Origin: Salsipaludibacter sp963812245
GTDB lineage: Bacteria > Actinomycetota > Nitriliruptoria > Nitriliruptorales > Nitriliruptoraceae
DNA length: 64,000 nt
Reading direction: 5' to 3'
Assembly: GCA_963812245.1 (NCBI GenBank)
Contig: CAWEUK010000004.1
Location: 62,001-126,000, forward strand
The notes beneath the pieces were generated by a model, which made no database searches, had not been told where the DNA came from, and saw only the letters and a program-made list of their open reading frames with translations. Position 1 is the stretch's first letter. Each line of letters begins with the position of its first letter. This document shows positions 10,196 through 19,452 of the stretch, piece after piece. A program made the position numbers and the translations under genes.

Positions 10196-11102
10196 CTAGA
10201 GGTTGAGTGCTTCCAGCGCCGATGCGAACGGGATGGCGACGAAGATGACACCGGGCACCAGCGTGGCGACGGTCACCGGGATCCACACCTGCTGCGAGCG
10301 ACGCTCCATCGTCTCGATCAGTTCGCGCTGCACGTCGCGGCGGATGTTGCGCGCCTCCTCGGCGATGAGCCGACCGAGGTCGGTGGCCTCGCGGTTGAGG
10401 TTCAGCACGGCGGCGAAGCGCTCGACCGCCTCGACGTCGGAGAGTTCGGCCCACTCGTCCAGGGCCTGCTTCTCGTCGGCGCCCTGGCGGATGCGGGCCA
10501 GGACCCGCCGCAGGTCCTGCGCGACCGCGCCGTGGCCGCGCGTCGAGACCCGCTCGATGGCGCCCGACAGCGAGTAGCCGGCACCCAACAGCATCGCGGT
10601 CTGCTCCGCAACGACCGGCAGCTCGAGGAACAGGCTGCGCTTCCAGCGGTCCGATGCCCCCACGATCTGTTGTTCGAGCAGCATGAAGGCCAACAGTGCG
10701 GCGCCGACGGCGAACAGGATCGACAGCACGATGCCCGGACGGATGGCGACCGAGAACAGGGTGCCGACGACCAGGCCCGGCCAGCGCCCACGACACCTGT
10801 CGGACCCGGAAGGCGGTGACGTCGAGGTCGGAATGGATCCGACGCAACTTGCGGTCGAGGTCCTCGGCGATGCCGAACACGCGGGCCAGACGCTCCCCGA
10901 TCGAGCGCGCGATCGGCCCGACCAGTTCGGCGAAGGAGTCGACCGACAGCAGGCCGGTGCGCGAGCGCACGCCCATCCCGCCCGGGACGTAGGGGGCGAG
11001 GCGTTCGTCCAGCGGCTCACGGGAGAACCACCGCAGTTGGTGCAACAGCAGCACCAGGCCTGCCCACAGGGCGATGGCCGAGACGGCGATGAGGCGGATC
11101 AT
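10196..11102 (-). CDS. tadC: TadC-like pilus assembly membrane protein, frameshifted
   Basis: Type II secretion F-domain protein that forms the inner-membrane platform of a Tad pilus together with TadB. The first part starts MIRLIAVSAIALWAG and runs to VRQVSWALAG; the second part, in another frame, continues LVVGTLFSVAIRPGI and carries the F-domain (LPVVAEQTAMLLGAG, then IRQGADEKQALDEW). One extra base in CCC 10776-10778 explains the shift. With it removed the protein is about 300 residues with hydrophobic segments at the N-terminus, the middle and the C-terminus. The ATG 11102 overlaps the tadB stop (ATGA). Confidence 0.85.
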
Positions 11103-12019
11103 GCCTGCTCCTCCGCGTTGTCGCGGAAGACGCGTTGCTCGGCGGGCAGCTGCATCAGGCGACCGGCCCACCACCAGCACAGCGCGATGATGCCCAGGGC
11201 GACCGTGATCGCGATCGTGGGTCCGGTGCCCTGGTAGGCGTCCCGCCCGGCCGCGATGCTCTGGCCCACCAGCGCCATGCCCAGGGGCACCAACAGGACG
11301 AACACGCGTGCGAATCGTGCCCCCGCCTGGCGGGCGCGCGCGTCCTTGCGTCCCTGCAGGTCCAGGATTCGGTCGTCGATCAACGCCTGGAGACGCTTGT
11401 CCACGTCGGTGCCACCCACTTCGTGTGCGATCAGCAGGGTCTCGCACACGGCATCGGCGGTGGGATCGGCCAGTTGCGCCTTCAGCACTGCCAGCGTGCG
11501 GTCGAAGTCGGTCGAGATGAGCCATTCCCGGTGCGCGGCATCGAAGGCGCCGTGCATCTCCTCGGGGGCGCGATGGCCCACGGCGAACAACGCCTGGGGG
11601 ATCGAACGCCCGAGGCTGACGGCCTGCAGGCGGATCTCCTCGATCATTCGCGGCCACGAGTCACGGGCACGATCCAGCCGCCTGGCGCGGCGGGTGTGGG
11701 CGGACAGGATCGGAAACGTCGCGGCCGCGAGCCCGACCAGGATGGCCGCGAAGCCGTTGAACAGGGCCAGCCCGACCAGTGCGCCGATCAGGAACATCGC
11801 GATGGAGACGGCCAGGAACTCCTTGACACCCAGCCGGTCGACACCGGCCTGGACCAGGAACTCCTGCAGCCGCGTCCGACGACTGGTGCGCCGCCCACCG
11901 GTGGCGCTGGTCGCGGTGGGTGCGACCCCGCGCCACCCGAACACCACGGCCGTCCAGATCAGGTAGACGCCGTAGGCGCCGGCCACCGCCAGCAGGAATC
12001 CGATCAGGCCCGGGCTCAC
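11099..12019 (-). CDS. tadB: TadB-like pilus assembly membrane protein
   Basis: Inner-membrane platform protein of the Tad (tight adherence, type IVc) pilus, 306 residues. It begins with a transmembrane helix (GLIGFLLAVAGAYGVYLIW) and has two more hydrophobic stretches before the F-domain (RMIEEIRLQAVSLGRS, then HEVGGTDVDKRLQAL) and a pair of helices near the C-terminus (IAITVALGIIALCWWWAG). I chose GTG 12019 because it overlaps the tadA stop (GTGA). Longer open frames upstream are shadows of tadA. Partner of TadC and driven by TadA. Confidence 0.85.
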   Translation of the reverse strand: MSPGLIGFLLAVAGAYGVYLIWTAVVFGWRGVAPTATSATGGRRTSRRTRLQEFLVQAGVDRLGVKEFLAVSIAMFLIGALVGLALFNGFAAILVGLAAATFPILSAHTRRARRLDRARDSWPRMIEEIRLQAVSLGRSIPQALFAVGHRAPEEMHGAFDAAHREWLISTDFDRTLAVLKAQLADPTADAVCETLLIAHEVGGTDVDKRLQALIDDRILDLQGRKDARARQAGARFARVFVLLVPLGMALVGQSIAAGRDAYQGTGPTIAITVALGIIALCWWWAGRLMQLPAEQRVFRDNAEEQA

Positions 12020-13317
12020 GATGCGGGCCGGGTACGGGTGGTGTCCAACAGGTCGCGGACGTCGTGGCCGGCGTCGGCCAGCGGCTGGCGAATGCGCGTC
12101 GGGACGTTGCCCGTCCACTCCAGCAGGCCCTGGTCGTTGCGGGAGAAGACCTGGCTGATGGTGAAACTGGTGGCGTCCGCGCCACCCTGGAGCCCCTCGA
12201 CGGCCGCGATCTCGGTGACGCGAGGGATGCCGTTGATGCGGGTCGCATGCACGACCACGTCGACCGCCTCGGTCACCAGCGAGTTCAGCGCCGACATCGG
12301 CAGCTCCGACCGGGTGTCGGCCAACTGGGCGATGAAGCGCAGCCGCGACAGCGCCTGGCGGGCCGAGCCGGCGTGGATGGTCGTGTAGCCCTTGACGCCC
12401 GACGACAGGGTCAACAGCAGCGGCAGGGCCTCGCGGTCGCGAACCTCGCCCACGATCGCGACGTCGGGCGCCATGCGCAGGAAGCCCGAGACCAGCCGGC
12501 GCAGGTCCACTGCGGGGCGATCGGGTCGTGCCGCGCGCGTCTGCATCGACGCCACGTTGGGCAGCGGCACGTCGACCTCGAAGACCTCCTCGGCGGTGAC
12601 CACGCGCAGGGTCGGGTCCAGTTCTGCGGCACAGCAGGACAGCATGGTCGTCTTGCCGGAGCCCGGCGGACCTGCGAACACGATCGACTGCTGGGCGTGG
12701 ACACATGCCCGCAGGAAGGCGGCGGCCTCGGCCGTCAGCATGCCGCGTTCGACCAGTTCGTCCAGCGACCGGAACGCGACCCCGGTGAACTTCCGGATGT
12801 TGACGATGAGGTGGCTGCCGCGACCGACGTCCCGGTGCACGATGTGCAGGCGCGCGCCACTGTCCAGTTGGGCGTCCTGCAGCCCTTCGGAGGCGTCGAG
12901 CTTGCGGTGCGAGGTCGAGGCGTCCTCGAGGACCTTGGTCAGCGTGCGGGTGACGTGCGCGTCGTCGTGGAAGGTCTCGTTGTGGTAGCCGGACTGGCCA
13001 CTGTGCCGCTTGACGAAGATCAGGTCGGGCGCATTGATCATGATCTCCCAGACGTCGTCGTCGTCCAGCAGCGGCCCCAGCGGTCCGTAGCCCACGAGGT
13101 TGCGCATGGCGCGATCCACGACCAGGCCCGGGCTGGCGAGGTCGAAGGGGCGCAGGCCGTGCTTGTGGTCCAACTCCCACTGGCGCACCTCGTCCTCGAC
13201 CAGGGCCTGCATCTCGACGTGGGACAGTTCACCGGTGCCGGCATTGCCGCCGCCGGACTTGGCGCGTTCGAGCACCCGTTGTTCGATCACGACGAGCGGG
13301 TTGAGGTCGGTGCTCAT
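12016..13317 (-). CDS. tadA: TadA/CpaF-type pilus assembly ATPase
   Basis: Cytoplasmic hexameric secretion ATPase of the VirB11/GspE superfamily that powers pilin assembly. It has 433 residues. The Walker A is FAGPPGSGKTTM, the Asp box VVTAEEVFEVD, the Walker B region PDVAIVGEVRDRE and the His box GYTTIHAGSARQAL, in the expected order. The N-terminal segment YGPLGPLLDDDDVWEIMIN is the CpaF signature. The start overlaps the stop of the TadZ-like gene, and its own stop overlaps tadB, so the whole set is probably one transcript. Confidence 0.93.
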   Translation of the reverse strand: MSTDLNPLVVIEQRVLERAKSGGGNAGTGELSHVEMQALVEDEVRQWELDHKHGLRPFDLASPGLVVDRAMRNLVGYGPLGPLLDDDDVWEIMINAPDLIFVKRHSGQSGYHNETFHDDAHVTRTLTKVLEDASTSHRKLDASEGLQDAQLDSGARLHIVHRDVGRGSHLIVNIRKFTGVAFRSLDELVERGMLTAEAAAFLRACVHAQQSIVFAGPPGSGKTTMLSCCAAELDPTLRVVTAEEVFEVDVPLPNVASMQTRAARPDRPAVDLRRLVSGFLRMAPDVAIVGEVRDREALPLLLTLSSGVKGYTTIHAGSARQALSRLRFIAQLADTRSELPMSALNSLVTEAVDVVVHATRINGIPRVTEIAAVEGLQGGADATSFTISQVFSRNDQGLLEWTGNVPTRIRQPLADAGHDVRDLLDTTRTRPAS

Positions 13318-14633
13318 GGGGCGTCCTTGTCAGCCGTCGCCGACAACGATCCGGGCACCACGGGCTCCGGCACTGGTGTCCGGTCGGTTTCGGTCGTCGC
13401 ACTGGACGTGGTGGCGGCAAGGTCACGGTTGAGGATCCCCGCCACGCCGCCGGCCAGCACCTGGGGCAACGGTCGCGGCATCGCCACGCCATCCCGCAGC
13501 GCCTTGTCGACCTTGCGCGTGGGCACGAAGACCGGGCTGGCCAGGGTGGCGGCGGCCTCGCCCAGCGATGCCTGCAGCAGCGAGGACAGGGCCGTGGTGA
13601 GGTCGGCTCGCTCCCGTGGGTTGCGCGGGGCGAAGGTCAGGACGGGGAGGATGCGGCTGATCTCGACACCGAGCCCGTGGAGGTCGAGCACGACCCGGAT
13701 CAGGCCGTAGAGCCCCTTCATGTCGGCGCGTCCGACGACCACCACGGCGGCGGCGTCGACGGCCGCGCGGCGCGCCATCATGTGGCGTTCCTCGATGTCG
13801 ATGGAGCCGGTGTCCTCCTCGCCCTCGAAGTCCGCCTCGATGTCGCAGACCAGGATGTCGAAGCTGGTGCGCAGCGATCGCAGCATGGCCTGCAGTGCCT
13901 GGGGCCGCAGTGTCACCCACTGGCGTGGCCGACGCAGCCCCAACAGCAGGTGGTAGCCGCGTTCGTCGATCCGGAAGGTCTGGGCGCGAACGTCGCGCAC
14001 GCGGGGTGTGGTGGAGCGGTGTGCCTCGACCAACTCCTGGATGGAGGGGACGACCACACGTGAGTCGTGCAGCATGGCCTGGTCGGCAACCCGACACATG
14101 TCGGCGAGCAGGACGTCGGGCGTGGTGGTCGACGCCGCCAAGCCCTCGGCCAGGGCGATCGCGCAGGTCGACGTGCCCACGCCACCTGCCCCGGTGACGG
14201 CCACGACCAGGCCGGTGGCGGCGCTGCCACCGGTGTCGGACCCGCCCGGGGTGTCGGGCAGGGATGCGTCGCCGATCATCGCCGCATGCTGGCCGAGGGC
14301 ATCGAGCAGGTCGTCACGGGTGAAGTCCGGTGCCAGGACGTGGTCGGCACCGACCTCCCGCCAGTCGCGACCCTGGGGACCGTCCACGACCAGGCTCGCG
14401 AGGCCGGCGGCACGGGCCGCGGCCAGGGTGTCGCGGTCGAGACCGGGCAGCGTGCCGTCGAGCACCACGGCCGAGAAGGGGCGGGTGCCGTCGATCCGGG
14501 AGCGGATCTCGGTCAGCGACAGGCAGCGCACGAACTCGGCGGGAATGGTGCCGGTCGTGGACCATGCGCCAAGGCGACCCGACCATTCGGCCCGGGGACT
14601 GGCGAGGCTGAGCAGGACGTAGCGATCCCTCAT
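13314..14633 (-). CDS. TadZ/CpaE-like pilus localisation ATPase
   Basis: A 439-residue protein with an N-terminal receiver-like domain lacking clear phosphorylation residues (SAVVLDGTLPGLD) and a C-terminal MinD/ParA-type ATPase. The deviant P-loop reads TGAGGVGTSTCA, where the second Lys of canonical ParA proteins is replaced by Thr, as in many CpaE proteins. DILVCDIEADFEG is the Walker B region. CpaE/TadZ proteins place the pilus machine at the cell pole. The gene overlaps cpaB upstream (ATGA) and tadA downstream (ATGA). The Ser/Thr-rich C-terminal tail is probably disordered. Confidence 0.8.
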   Translation of the reverse strand: MRDRYVLLSLASPRAEWSGRLGAWSTTGTIPAEFVRCLSLTEIRSRIDGTRPFSAVVLDGTLPGLDRDTLAAARAAGLASLVVDGPQGRDWREVGADHVLAPDFTRDDLLDALGQHAAMIGDASLPDTPGGSDTGGSAATGLVVAVTGAGGVGTSTCAIALAEGLAASTTTPDVLLADMCRVADQAMLHDSRVVVPSIQELVEAHRSTTPRVRDVRAQTFRIDERGYHLLLGLRRPRQWVTLRPQALQAMLRSLRTSFDILVCDIEADFEGEEDTGSIDIEERHMMARRAAVDAAAVVVVGRADMKGLYGLIRVVLDLHGLGVEISRILPVLTFAPRNPRERADLTTALSSLLQASLGEAAATLASPVFVPTRKVDKALRDGVAMPRPLPQVLAGGVAGILNRDLAATTSSATTETDRTPVPEPVVPGSLSATADKDAP

Positions 14634-15460
14634 CCCGCATCCTCGCTGGTCGAGGGTGTGGGCGTTGGGGTCGCGGACGCGCCCGGGCTCGGGGTGGCGC
14701 TGGCATCCTCGGACGGCTCGTCCTGTGGGCCGGTCCCCAACTCGGAGGTGTCGAGGCCGTCGTCGGTGCCGACATCGAGCACGTCGTCGCCCGGGCGCAC
14801 CGGGGCCGCGTCGCCGGGGACCGCGTCGGTGTTGCTCCGGGCCAGGAACACGGTGGCGGTGTCGATGGCGTTCGCGACCGCCAGGACCGTGGTGGGGCTG
14901 GACGTGGCCAGTGTCACCGACGTGACGGCGCCGTCGATGACCGTGTCCGTGACGGGCAGGTTGACGGCCACGAAGCGGGTCGTGTCGTCGAACGTGGCGA
15001 TGACGTCGACCCGGTCGCCGGGGGCCAGGGTGCCGCCCAGTGCCCGACTGGTCTCGATGGGCACGGTCATCAGGGAGGCGCCGGGTACCTCGCTGGCGTC
15101 ACCGGTGTCGCCGAGTCCGATCAGTTCGCCCTCGTAGATCGGGGCCAGCACGATGCGGTCGACCATGGCAGCCGGGTTGTTCGTCGTGCGCTGGGCCTGT
15201 GCCTCGGGGAGGTCGATGGGGACCGTGGTGATGTCGCGCGAGGTGAGGACGTCGCCGGGCAACAGGTCGCGCGTCGCGACGACGTAGGTCGTGGTCGGCA
15301 CGGCCGAACTGCGCAGGTAGGCGGTGAAGATGCCGACGGCTGCCAGCGTCACCAGGAAGGCACCCACGACGGCGCGGCCGCCCGGCAGGCTGCGGCGGCG
15401 TCGCACCGGGCGGGTCTCGCTGCCGTCAGTGGGGGCAGGGGCAGTGGCGGTGGTGCTCAC
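14630..15460 (-). CDS. cpaB: CpaB/RcpC-like pilus assembly protein (SAF domain)
   Basis: A 276-residue protein with one N-terminal transmembrane helix (AVVGAFLVTLAAVGIFTAYL) and a SAF domain outside the membrane (VVATRDLLPGDVLTSRDI). In Tad systems CpaB helps build or stabilise the pilus channel at the envelope. The C-terminal 70 residues are rich in Asp, Pro, Ser and Thr and look disordered. I chose the GTG at 15460, which gives a short cytoplasmic tail before the membrane helix; no clear ribosome site is visible. The longer open frame upstream lies in an unrelated region. Confidence 0.75.
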   Translation of the reverse strand: MSTTATAPAPTDGSETRPVRRRRSLPGGRAVVGAFLVTLAAVGIFTAYLRSSAVPTTTYVVATRDLLPGDVLTSRDITTVPIDLPEAQAQRTTNNPAAMVDRIVLAPIYEGELIGLGDTGDASEVPGASLMTVPIETSRALGGTLAPGDRVDVIATFDDTTRFVAVNLPVTDTVIDGAVTSVTLATSSPTTVLAVANAIDTATVFLARSNTDAVPGDAAPVRPGDDVLDVGTDDGLDTSELGTGPQDEPSEDASATPSPGASATPTPTPSTSEDAG

Positions 15461-15539
15461 GTTGTCGGCTCGTTGGGTCGGCGTGGGAGGTGCGGGAAGT
15501 GGAGGCGAGGTGGCGAGATTGGTCGGGGAGACGCCGCCA

Positions 15540-16106
15540 TCACAACTCGGTGGCCACGCAGCGCACGGCTGCGGCCGCGATCCAGGTGGGATGGCGGTCG
15601 TGGTCACCGCGAATCGTGACGACGTCGTCGCCCACGGCGACCAGCCGACCCCGGACGGGATCGGGGCGGCCGGTGACGAACAGGGCGACCTGCGGCGGGT
15701 CGTCGAGCCACCTGCCCATGCGCTCGAGCAACAGCAGATCCTGGGCGGCGCCGCGATCACCACGGGGGACGGCAGCGTCGTGACCGGGTTCCACACGCAC
15801 CATGTGCATCGCCTCGAGCTTGAGGTGCAGGCGCTGGCGAGCCGGGCTGTCCATCACGACATGGTCGGCGGCGACGGCCACGACCACACCCTGGAAGCGC
15901 CGGTCGTCGTCGGCGTGGATGGTGACGGCCACGCGTCGCTCGGCGACGTCTCGCAGCAGCCCCACGAAGGTGGCGAACTCGGACTCGGCCTGTTCGAGCT
16001 GGCGCCGGGCCTGTCGCGACGCCACGGCATCCTCGACGGAGGCCTCGTCGCGCAGGGACACGGTCGGGTCCATGGCGGGGCCGCGCAGGTCGTGGTCGGT
16101 CGTCAT
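15540..16106 (-). CDS. protein with two Sm-like barrel repeats (unknown function)
   Basis: A 188-residue soluble protein that I do not recognise by name. After about 60 charged helical residues it holds two related segments: RRVAVTIHADDDRRFQGVVV followed by AVAADHVVMDS, and PQVALFVTGRPDPVRGRLVA followed by VGDDVVTIRG. Each then ends in a short A-x-x-x-V strand (LEAMHMVRV, AAAVRCVA). This pattern of five short strands resembles Sm/LSm-type barrels. ATG 16106 overlaps the stop of the LysM gene (TGATG), and cpaB follows 79 bases later, so it belongs to the pilus transcript. It might bind RNA or a pilus component; neither is shown. Confidence 0.6.
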   Translation of the reverse strand: MTTDHDLRGPAMDPTVSLRDEASVEDAVASRQARRQLEQAESEFATFVGLLRDVAERRVAVTIHADDDRRFQGVVVAVAADHVVMDSPARQRLHLKLEAMHMVRVEPGHDAAVPRGDRGAAQDLLLLERMGRWLDDPPQVALFVTGRPDPVRGRLVAVGDDVVTIRGDHDRHPTWIAAAAVRCVATEL

Positions 16107-17092
16107 CAGACCGTCCCCGGGTCGGGGTTGGGCAGCACCAGTTCGAGCCCGGGAACGATCAGGTCCGGGTTGTTCGGGTCGGGCAGGCCGTCCCGATTGG
16201 CCTCGATCAGGCGCTGCCAGTAGGGCGTGATCTCGTCGTCGGTGGCAGCGCGCCCGAGGTGTTGGCCCATGACCGCCTCGGCGATGTGCCACAGGTGGTC
16301 GCCGGCACGCACCGTCCACGCGTGGGACTCGGCCGCGGGTGCGCCGGCCACTGCCATGCGTGGGAGCGTGGCGGCCACCCGTCCAACAGCGGGCTCGACC
16401 GCGGTCTGCCCGCGATCGTCGGCGTGCCGCATGGTCGGTCCGTCATCGGGCGTGGCCAGGTCCACCTCCATCGCGATGCCGTCGGCGCCGTCGGTCGTGG
16501 TGGCAGCCGTGTCGACAGCCATCCTGGCCATGGTCGCCGGGGCGCCACCGTGGTTGGCGGCAGGTCGGGACATCGATGCCGGCGTGCCGCCGCCTCGGGT
16601 CATCGCTGCCGGTCCGCCGGTGGGCCGGGTCATCGTGGCGGCGTCGGAGCGGGCGGTGGCCGTGACGACCTCGGTGCGCCCATGCGACGACGATGGCGCC
16701 ACGCCGGTGCCGGTTGCCCCCGTGACCATCGAGGCCGCCAGCCCCATCCCCAGGGTCGTGCTGACCACGCGACGCACCAGCGGCACCGAGATGGCGTCCG
16801 CGACCCGCATCATCGCCATGCTTCGCGTCAGTCGCGCGACGACCTGGACGGTGGACGCGCCCAGCAGGTACCAGGTCAGCCCGATCAGCAGCAGTCGCAG
16901 GAGCGCCACCGTGGCCATGATCGGGTCGTTGCCGGCCGCCCAGTCACCCCAGGCCGACAGGTCGGTCAGGGGCGGGGTGGCAAGACGTGGGTCGTCGAGT
17001 CCGGTGAACAGCGCCACCGCGATGCCCAACAGCAGGAACCACCCGACGAGGCCGGCGAGGTTCCGGCCCTGCGAGGTGGAGCGGTGTGCCAT
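16106..17092 (-). CDS. LysM-domain membrane protein, first gene of the pilus operon
   Basis: A 328-residue protein with two N-terminal transmembrane helices (LAGLVGWFLLLGIAVALF and VALLRLLLIGLTWYLLGAS), a long low-complexity stretch rich in Ala, Thr and Met, and a C-terminal LysM domain beginning WTVRAGDHLWHIAEAVMG. LysM domains bind peptidoglycan, so the protein could anchor the pilus machine to the wall. The LysM copy is interrupted by an insert containing ATDDEITPYW, a form common in actinobacterial BTAD/LysM proteins. ATG 17092 gives the first membrane helix a normal short tail; the longer open frame upstream lacks support. Confidence 0.75.
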   Translation of the reverse strand: MAHRSTSQGRNLAGLVGWFLLLGIAVALFTGLDDPRLATPPLTDLSAWGDWAAGNDPIMATVALLRLLLIGLTWYLLGASTVQVVARLTRSMAMMRVADAISVPLVRRVVSTTLGMGLAASMVTGATGTGVAPSSSHGRTEVVTATARSDAATMTRPTGGPAAMTRGGGTPASMSRPAANHGGAPATMARMAVDTAATTTDGADGIAMEVDLATPDDGPTMRHADDRGQTAVEPAVGRVAATLPRMAVAGAPAAESHAWTVRAGDHLWHIAEAVMGQHLGRAATDDEITPYWQRLIEANRDGLPDPNNPDLIVPGLELVLPNPDPGTV

Positions 17093-17413
17093 TTCGCCTG
17101 CCGACCCGTGTCGTGTTCCCGATGGCGTCGTCCCGTCCCGACGGACGGGTACCTGCTGGCGCAGAGTAGCATGAAATGCCAGATCACCCCGTTGCGACCT
17201 CGGCCGGGGACTCGGTTTTCCACACCCGTGTCGACGTGCGTCCAAGCCATGGCCGCCACTAGGGTTGCGCCTGCCCAGATCCCGTCGTGCGGAGCCGTGC
17301 CATGGCCAACCCCTGTCCGTGCTGGCAACCTGCGTCCACGCGCGGGTGGGCCGTGGCGATCTGGACACGTCGATGACGACACGTGGGTGGTCGTGCCTCG
17401 TTGGAGGATGGCG
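17093..17413. other. divergent intergenic region between LysM gene and sulP
   Basis: No gene is visible in these 321 bases. A candidate minus-strand -10 box TACTCT (17163-17168) precedes the LysM gene, and TAGGGT (17260-17265) is a weak candidate -10 for sulP. The GGAGG at 17403-17407 is the sulP ribosome site. Confidence 0.4.
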
Positions 17414-19219
17414 ATGAGCGAGGACGCCGAGCGCCCGACAGGTCTGCGCGGGTGGTGGCAGGGCGTGCGCCCCGCACCGGACGAACTCGGTTCCTCGGCA
17501 CGTGCCGGACTGACCGGGGCGATCGGCGGCATCCCCGACGGCATGGCGGCCGCAACGTTGGTCGGGGTCAGCCCGATCCATGGTCTGTTCGCGGCCGCTG
17601 CCGGGCGCATCGGCGGCGGACTGACCGCCAGCTCGCAACTGATGGTCGTCACCACCACCAGTGCCGCGGCCCTGGCGGCAGGGTCGGCGCTTGCCTCCAC
17701 GCCGTCCGAGGACCGCCTGGCCTCCCTGGTCCTGCTCACCATCGTGGCCGGTGGCATGATGCTGGCGGCGGGCTTGTTCGGACTGGGGCGGCTGGCCGGG
17801 TTCGTGTCGCATTCGGTGATGCTGGGATTCCTGACCGGGGTCGCCGTCAACATCGTGTTCTCGCAGCTTCCCGTGATGACTGGCGTGGAGACGACCGCCG
17901 GCACGTCGCTGGGCAAGGCATGGCAGGTGGTGACCAGCCCCGGGGCGTGGCAGCTCACGTCGGTGGCGATCGCTGCCCTGGCCATCGCGCTGCTGGTGGG
18001 GCTCGCCCGGACTCCCCTGGCCGGATTCGCGGCGCTGATCGCGCTGATCGTGACCGGGGTGCTGGCGTGGGCGCTCGGTGGCGACGAGGTGGCGCTGGTC
18101 AACGACGTGGGCGAGATCACCCGCGGGCTGCCGCTGCCGGCACTGCCGCAGGTGCGCATGTTCTCGATGGACCTGGTGATCGGCGCGGCGGCGGTTGCGG
18201 CCATCGTGCTGGTGCAGGGCGCCGGGGTGCGCGAGTCGGCGCCCAACCCGGATGGTCGGCGCTCGGACGTCGACGCCGACTTCGCTGCACAGGGCATCGC
18301 CAACATCGCGTCGGGGTTCTTCAAGGGCATCCCGGTGGGAGGCTCGGTCGGGCAGACGGCGGTCAACGTGGCCGCGGGTGCGCGCGATCGCTGGGCGGCC
18401 ATCCTGTCCGGCGGGTGGATCCTCGTGGTGCTGGTGGCCCTGTCGGGCGCGGTCGGTCTGGTGCCGATGCCCACGCTGGCCGGGGTGCTGGTCGTGGCAT
18501 CGATCCAGGCGATCCGGCCGACGCAGTTGGCCTCGGTGGGGCGGGCGGGAACGCAGTCGCAGATCGCCATGACCACGACCTTCGTGGCCACGCTGCTGCT
18601 GCCGGTGGCGGTGGCCGTCGGCATCGGTGCTGCGCTGTCACTGCTGATGCAGGCCAATCGCGAGTCCATCGACCTGCGCCTGGTCATGCTCGTGCGCGAC
18701 CCCGCGACCGGCCGGTTCATGGAGCAGGAGGCACCCGAGACCCTGGTCGAGGGCGAGGCCACGCTGTTGGATGTCCACGGCAGCCTGTTCTACGCCGGCG
18801 CGCGCACGCTGGAGGCGCTGCTGCCCGATCCGGGAGCCGTCGCCGCGCCGGTGGTGGTGCTGCGCCTGCGGGGTCGGACCACGCTGGGGGCGACCGCCTA
18901 TGCCGTGCTGGCCTCGTACGCCCGGCGATTGGGTGCCCATGACGGGAGGCTCTACGTCAGCGGTGTCGATCCGGTGTTGGCCGAGTCCTTCCGACACGTG
19001 GTCTCGCCCGAGATGCAGGAGACGATTCGGGTGTACGAGGCGGTCCCGACCCTGGGCGACTCGACCCGTGATGCGCTGGCCGACGCCCAGGCGTTCCTGC
19101 TGGCGGACGATCCCGATGACCCCGCGCCCGATCGTCCCACCCGGCATGGGCCGGCTCCGATCACCCGTGCATGGAGGTGGGCGCGCGGCCATTTCAGCCA
19201 TGCCGAGCCTTCCGCCTGA
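17414..19219 (+). CDS. SulP family anion (sulfate) permease with STAS domain
   Basis: A 601-residue integral membrane transporter with about ten hydrophobic segments, starting with AGLTGAIGGIPDGMAAATL, the SulP family N-terminal motif. The C-terminal STAS domain (about residues 440-560) contains VLRLRGRTTLGATAYAVL, the usual regulatory fold. SulP proteins carry sulfate, bicarbonate or other anions. Sulfate fits the assimilation genes at 45-49 kb, but the genes are not linked, so the substrate is open. I prefer ATG 17414 over ATG 17408 because GGAGG ends six bases before it; the earlier ATG touches the ribosome site. Confidence 0.85.
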   Translation: MSEDAERPTGLRGWWQGVRPAPDELGSSARAGLTGAIGGIPDGMAAATLVGVSPIHGLFAAAAGRIGGGLTASSQLMVVTTTSAAALAAGSALASTPSEDRLASLVLLTIVAGGMMLAAGLFGLGRLAGFVSHSVMLGFLTGVAVNIVFSQLPVMTGVETTAGTSLGKAWQVVTSPGAWQLTSVAIAALAIALLVGLARTPLAGFAALIALIVTGVLAWALGGDEVALVNDVGEITRGLPLPALPQVRMFSMDLVIGAAAVAAIVLVQGAGVRESAPNPDGRRSDVDADFAAQGIANIASGFFKGIPVGGSVGQTAVNVAAGARDRWAAILSGGWILVVLVALSGAVGLVPMPTLAGVLVVASIQAIRPTQLASVGRAGTQSQIAMTTTFVATLLLPVAVAVGIGAALSLLMQANRESIDLRLVMLVRDPATGRFMEQEAPETLVEGEATLLDVHGSLFYAGARTLEALLPDPGAVAAPVVVLRLRGRTTLGATAYAVLASYARRLGAHDGRLYVSGVDPVLAESFRHVVSPEMQETIRVYEAVPTLGDSTRDALADAQAFLLADDPDDPAPDRPTRHGPAPITRAWRWARGHFSHAEPSA

Positions 19220-19331
19220 CCAGTTCCGCGCGGGGAGGTACTTCCAGGGCGCGTGCTGAGGTGGCAGGGGGTGTGCTGTCTCGCCTCTGAGTAGCAAGAC
19301 CATGTCGGCCATGCCGAGTCTTCCGCCTCAC
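19197..19331. repeat. 24-bp direct repeat spanning the sulP stop codon
   Basis: GCCATGCCGAGCCTTCCGCC at 19197 includes the sulP stop region, and a copy with two differences lies at 19308-19331, 111 bases downstream. The rest of the 19220-19452 gap between converging genes shows no gene or clear terminator. Confidence 0.6.
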
Positions 19332-19452
19332 TCCACGATTGTCGCCGAGAGGCGAGGGGTCGAGGTCCGCCGGCGCGGCCCGATGAAGGCCGCTGCGCAG
19401 ACGCTGTGGCATCGTGGCCGGACCCGGCGACTGCCCGCCCGCGCTGTGGGGG

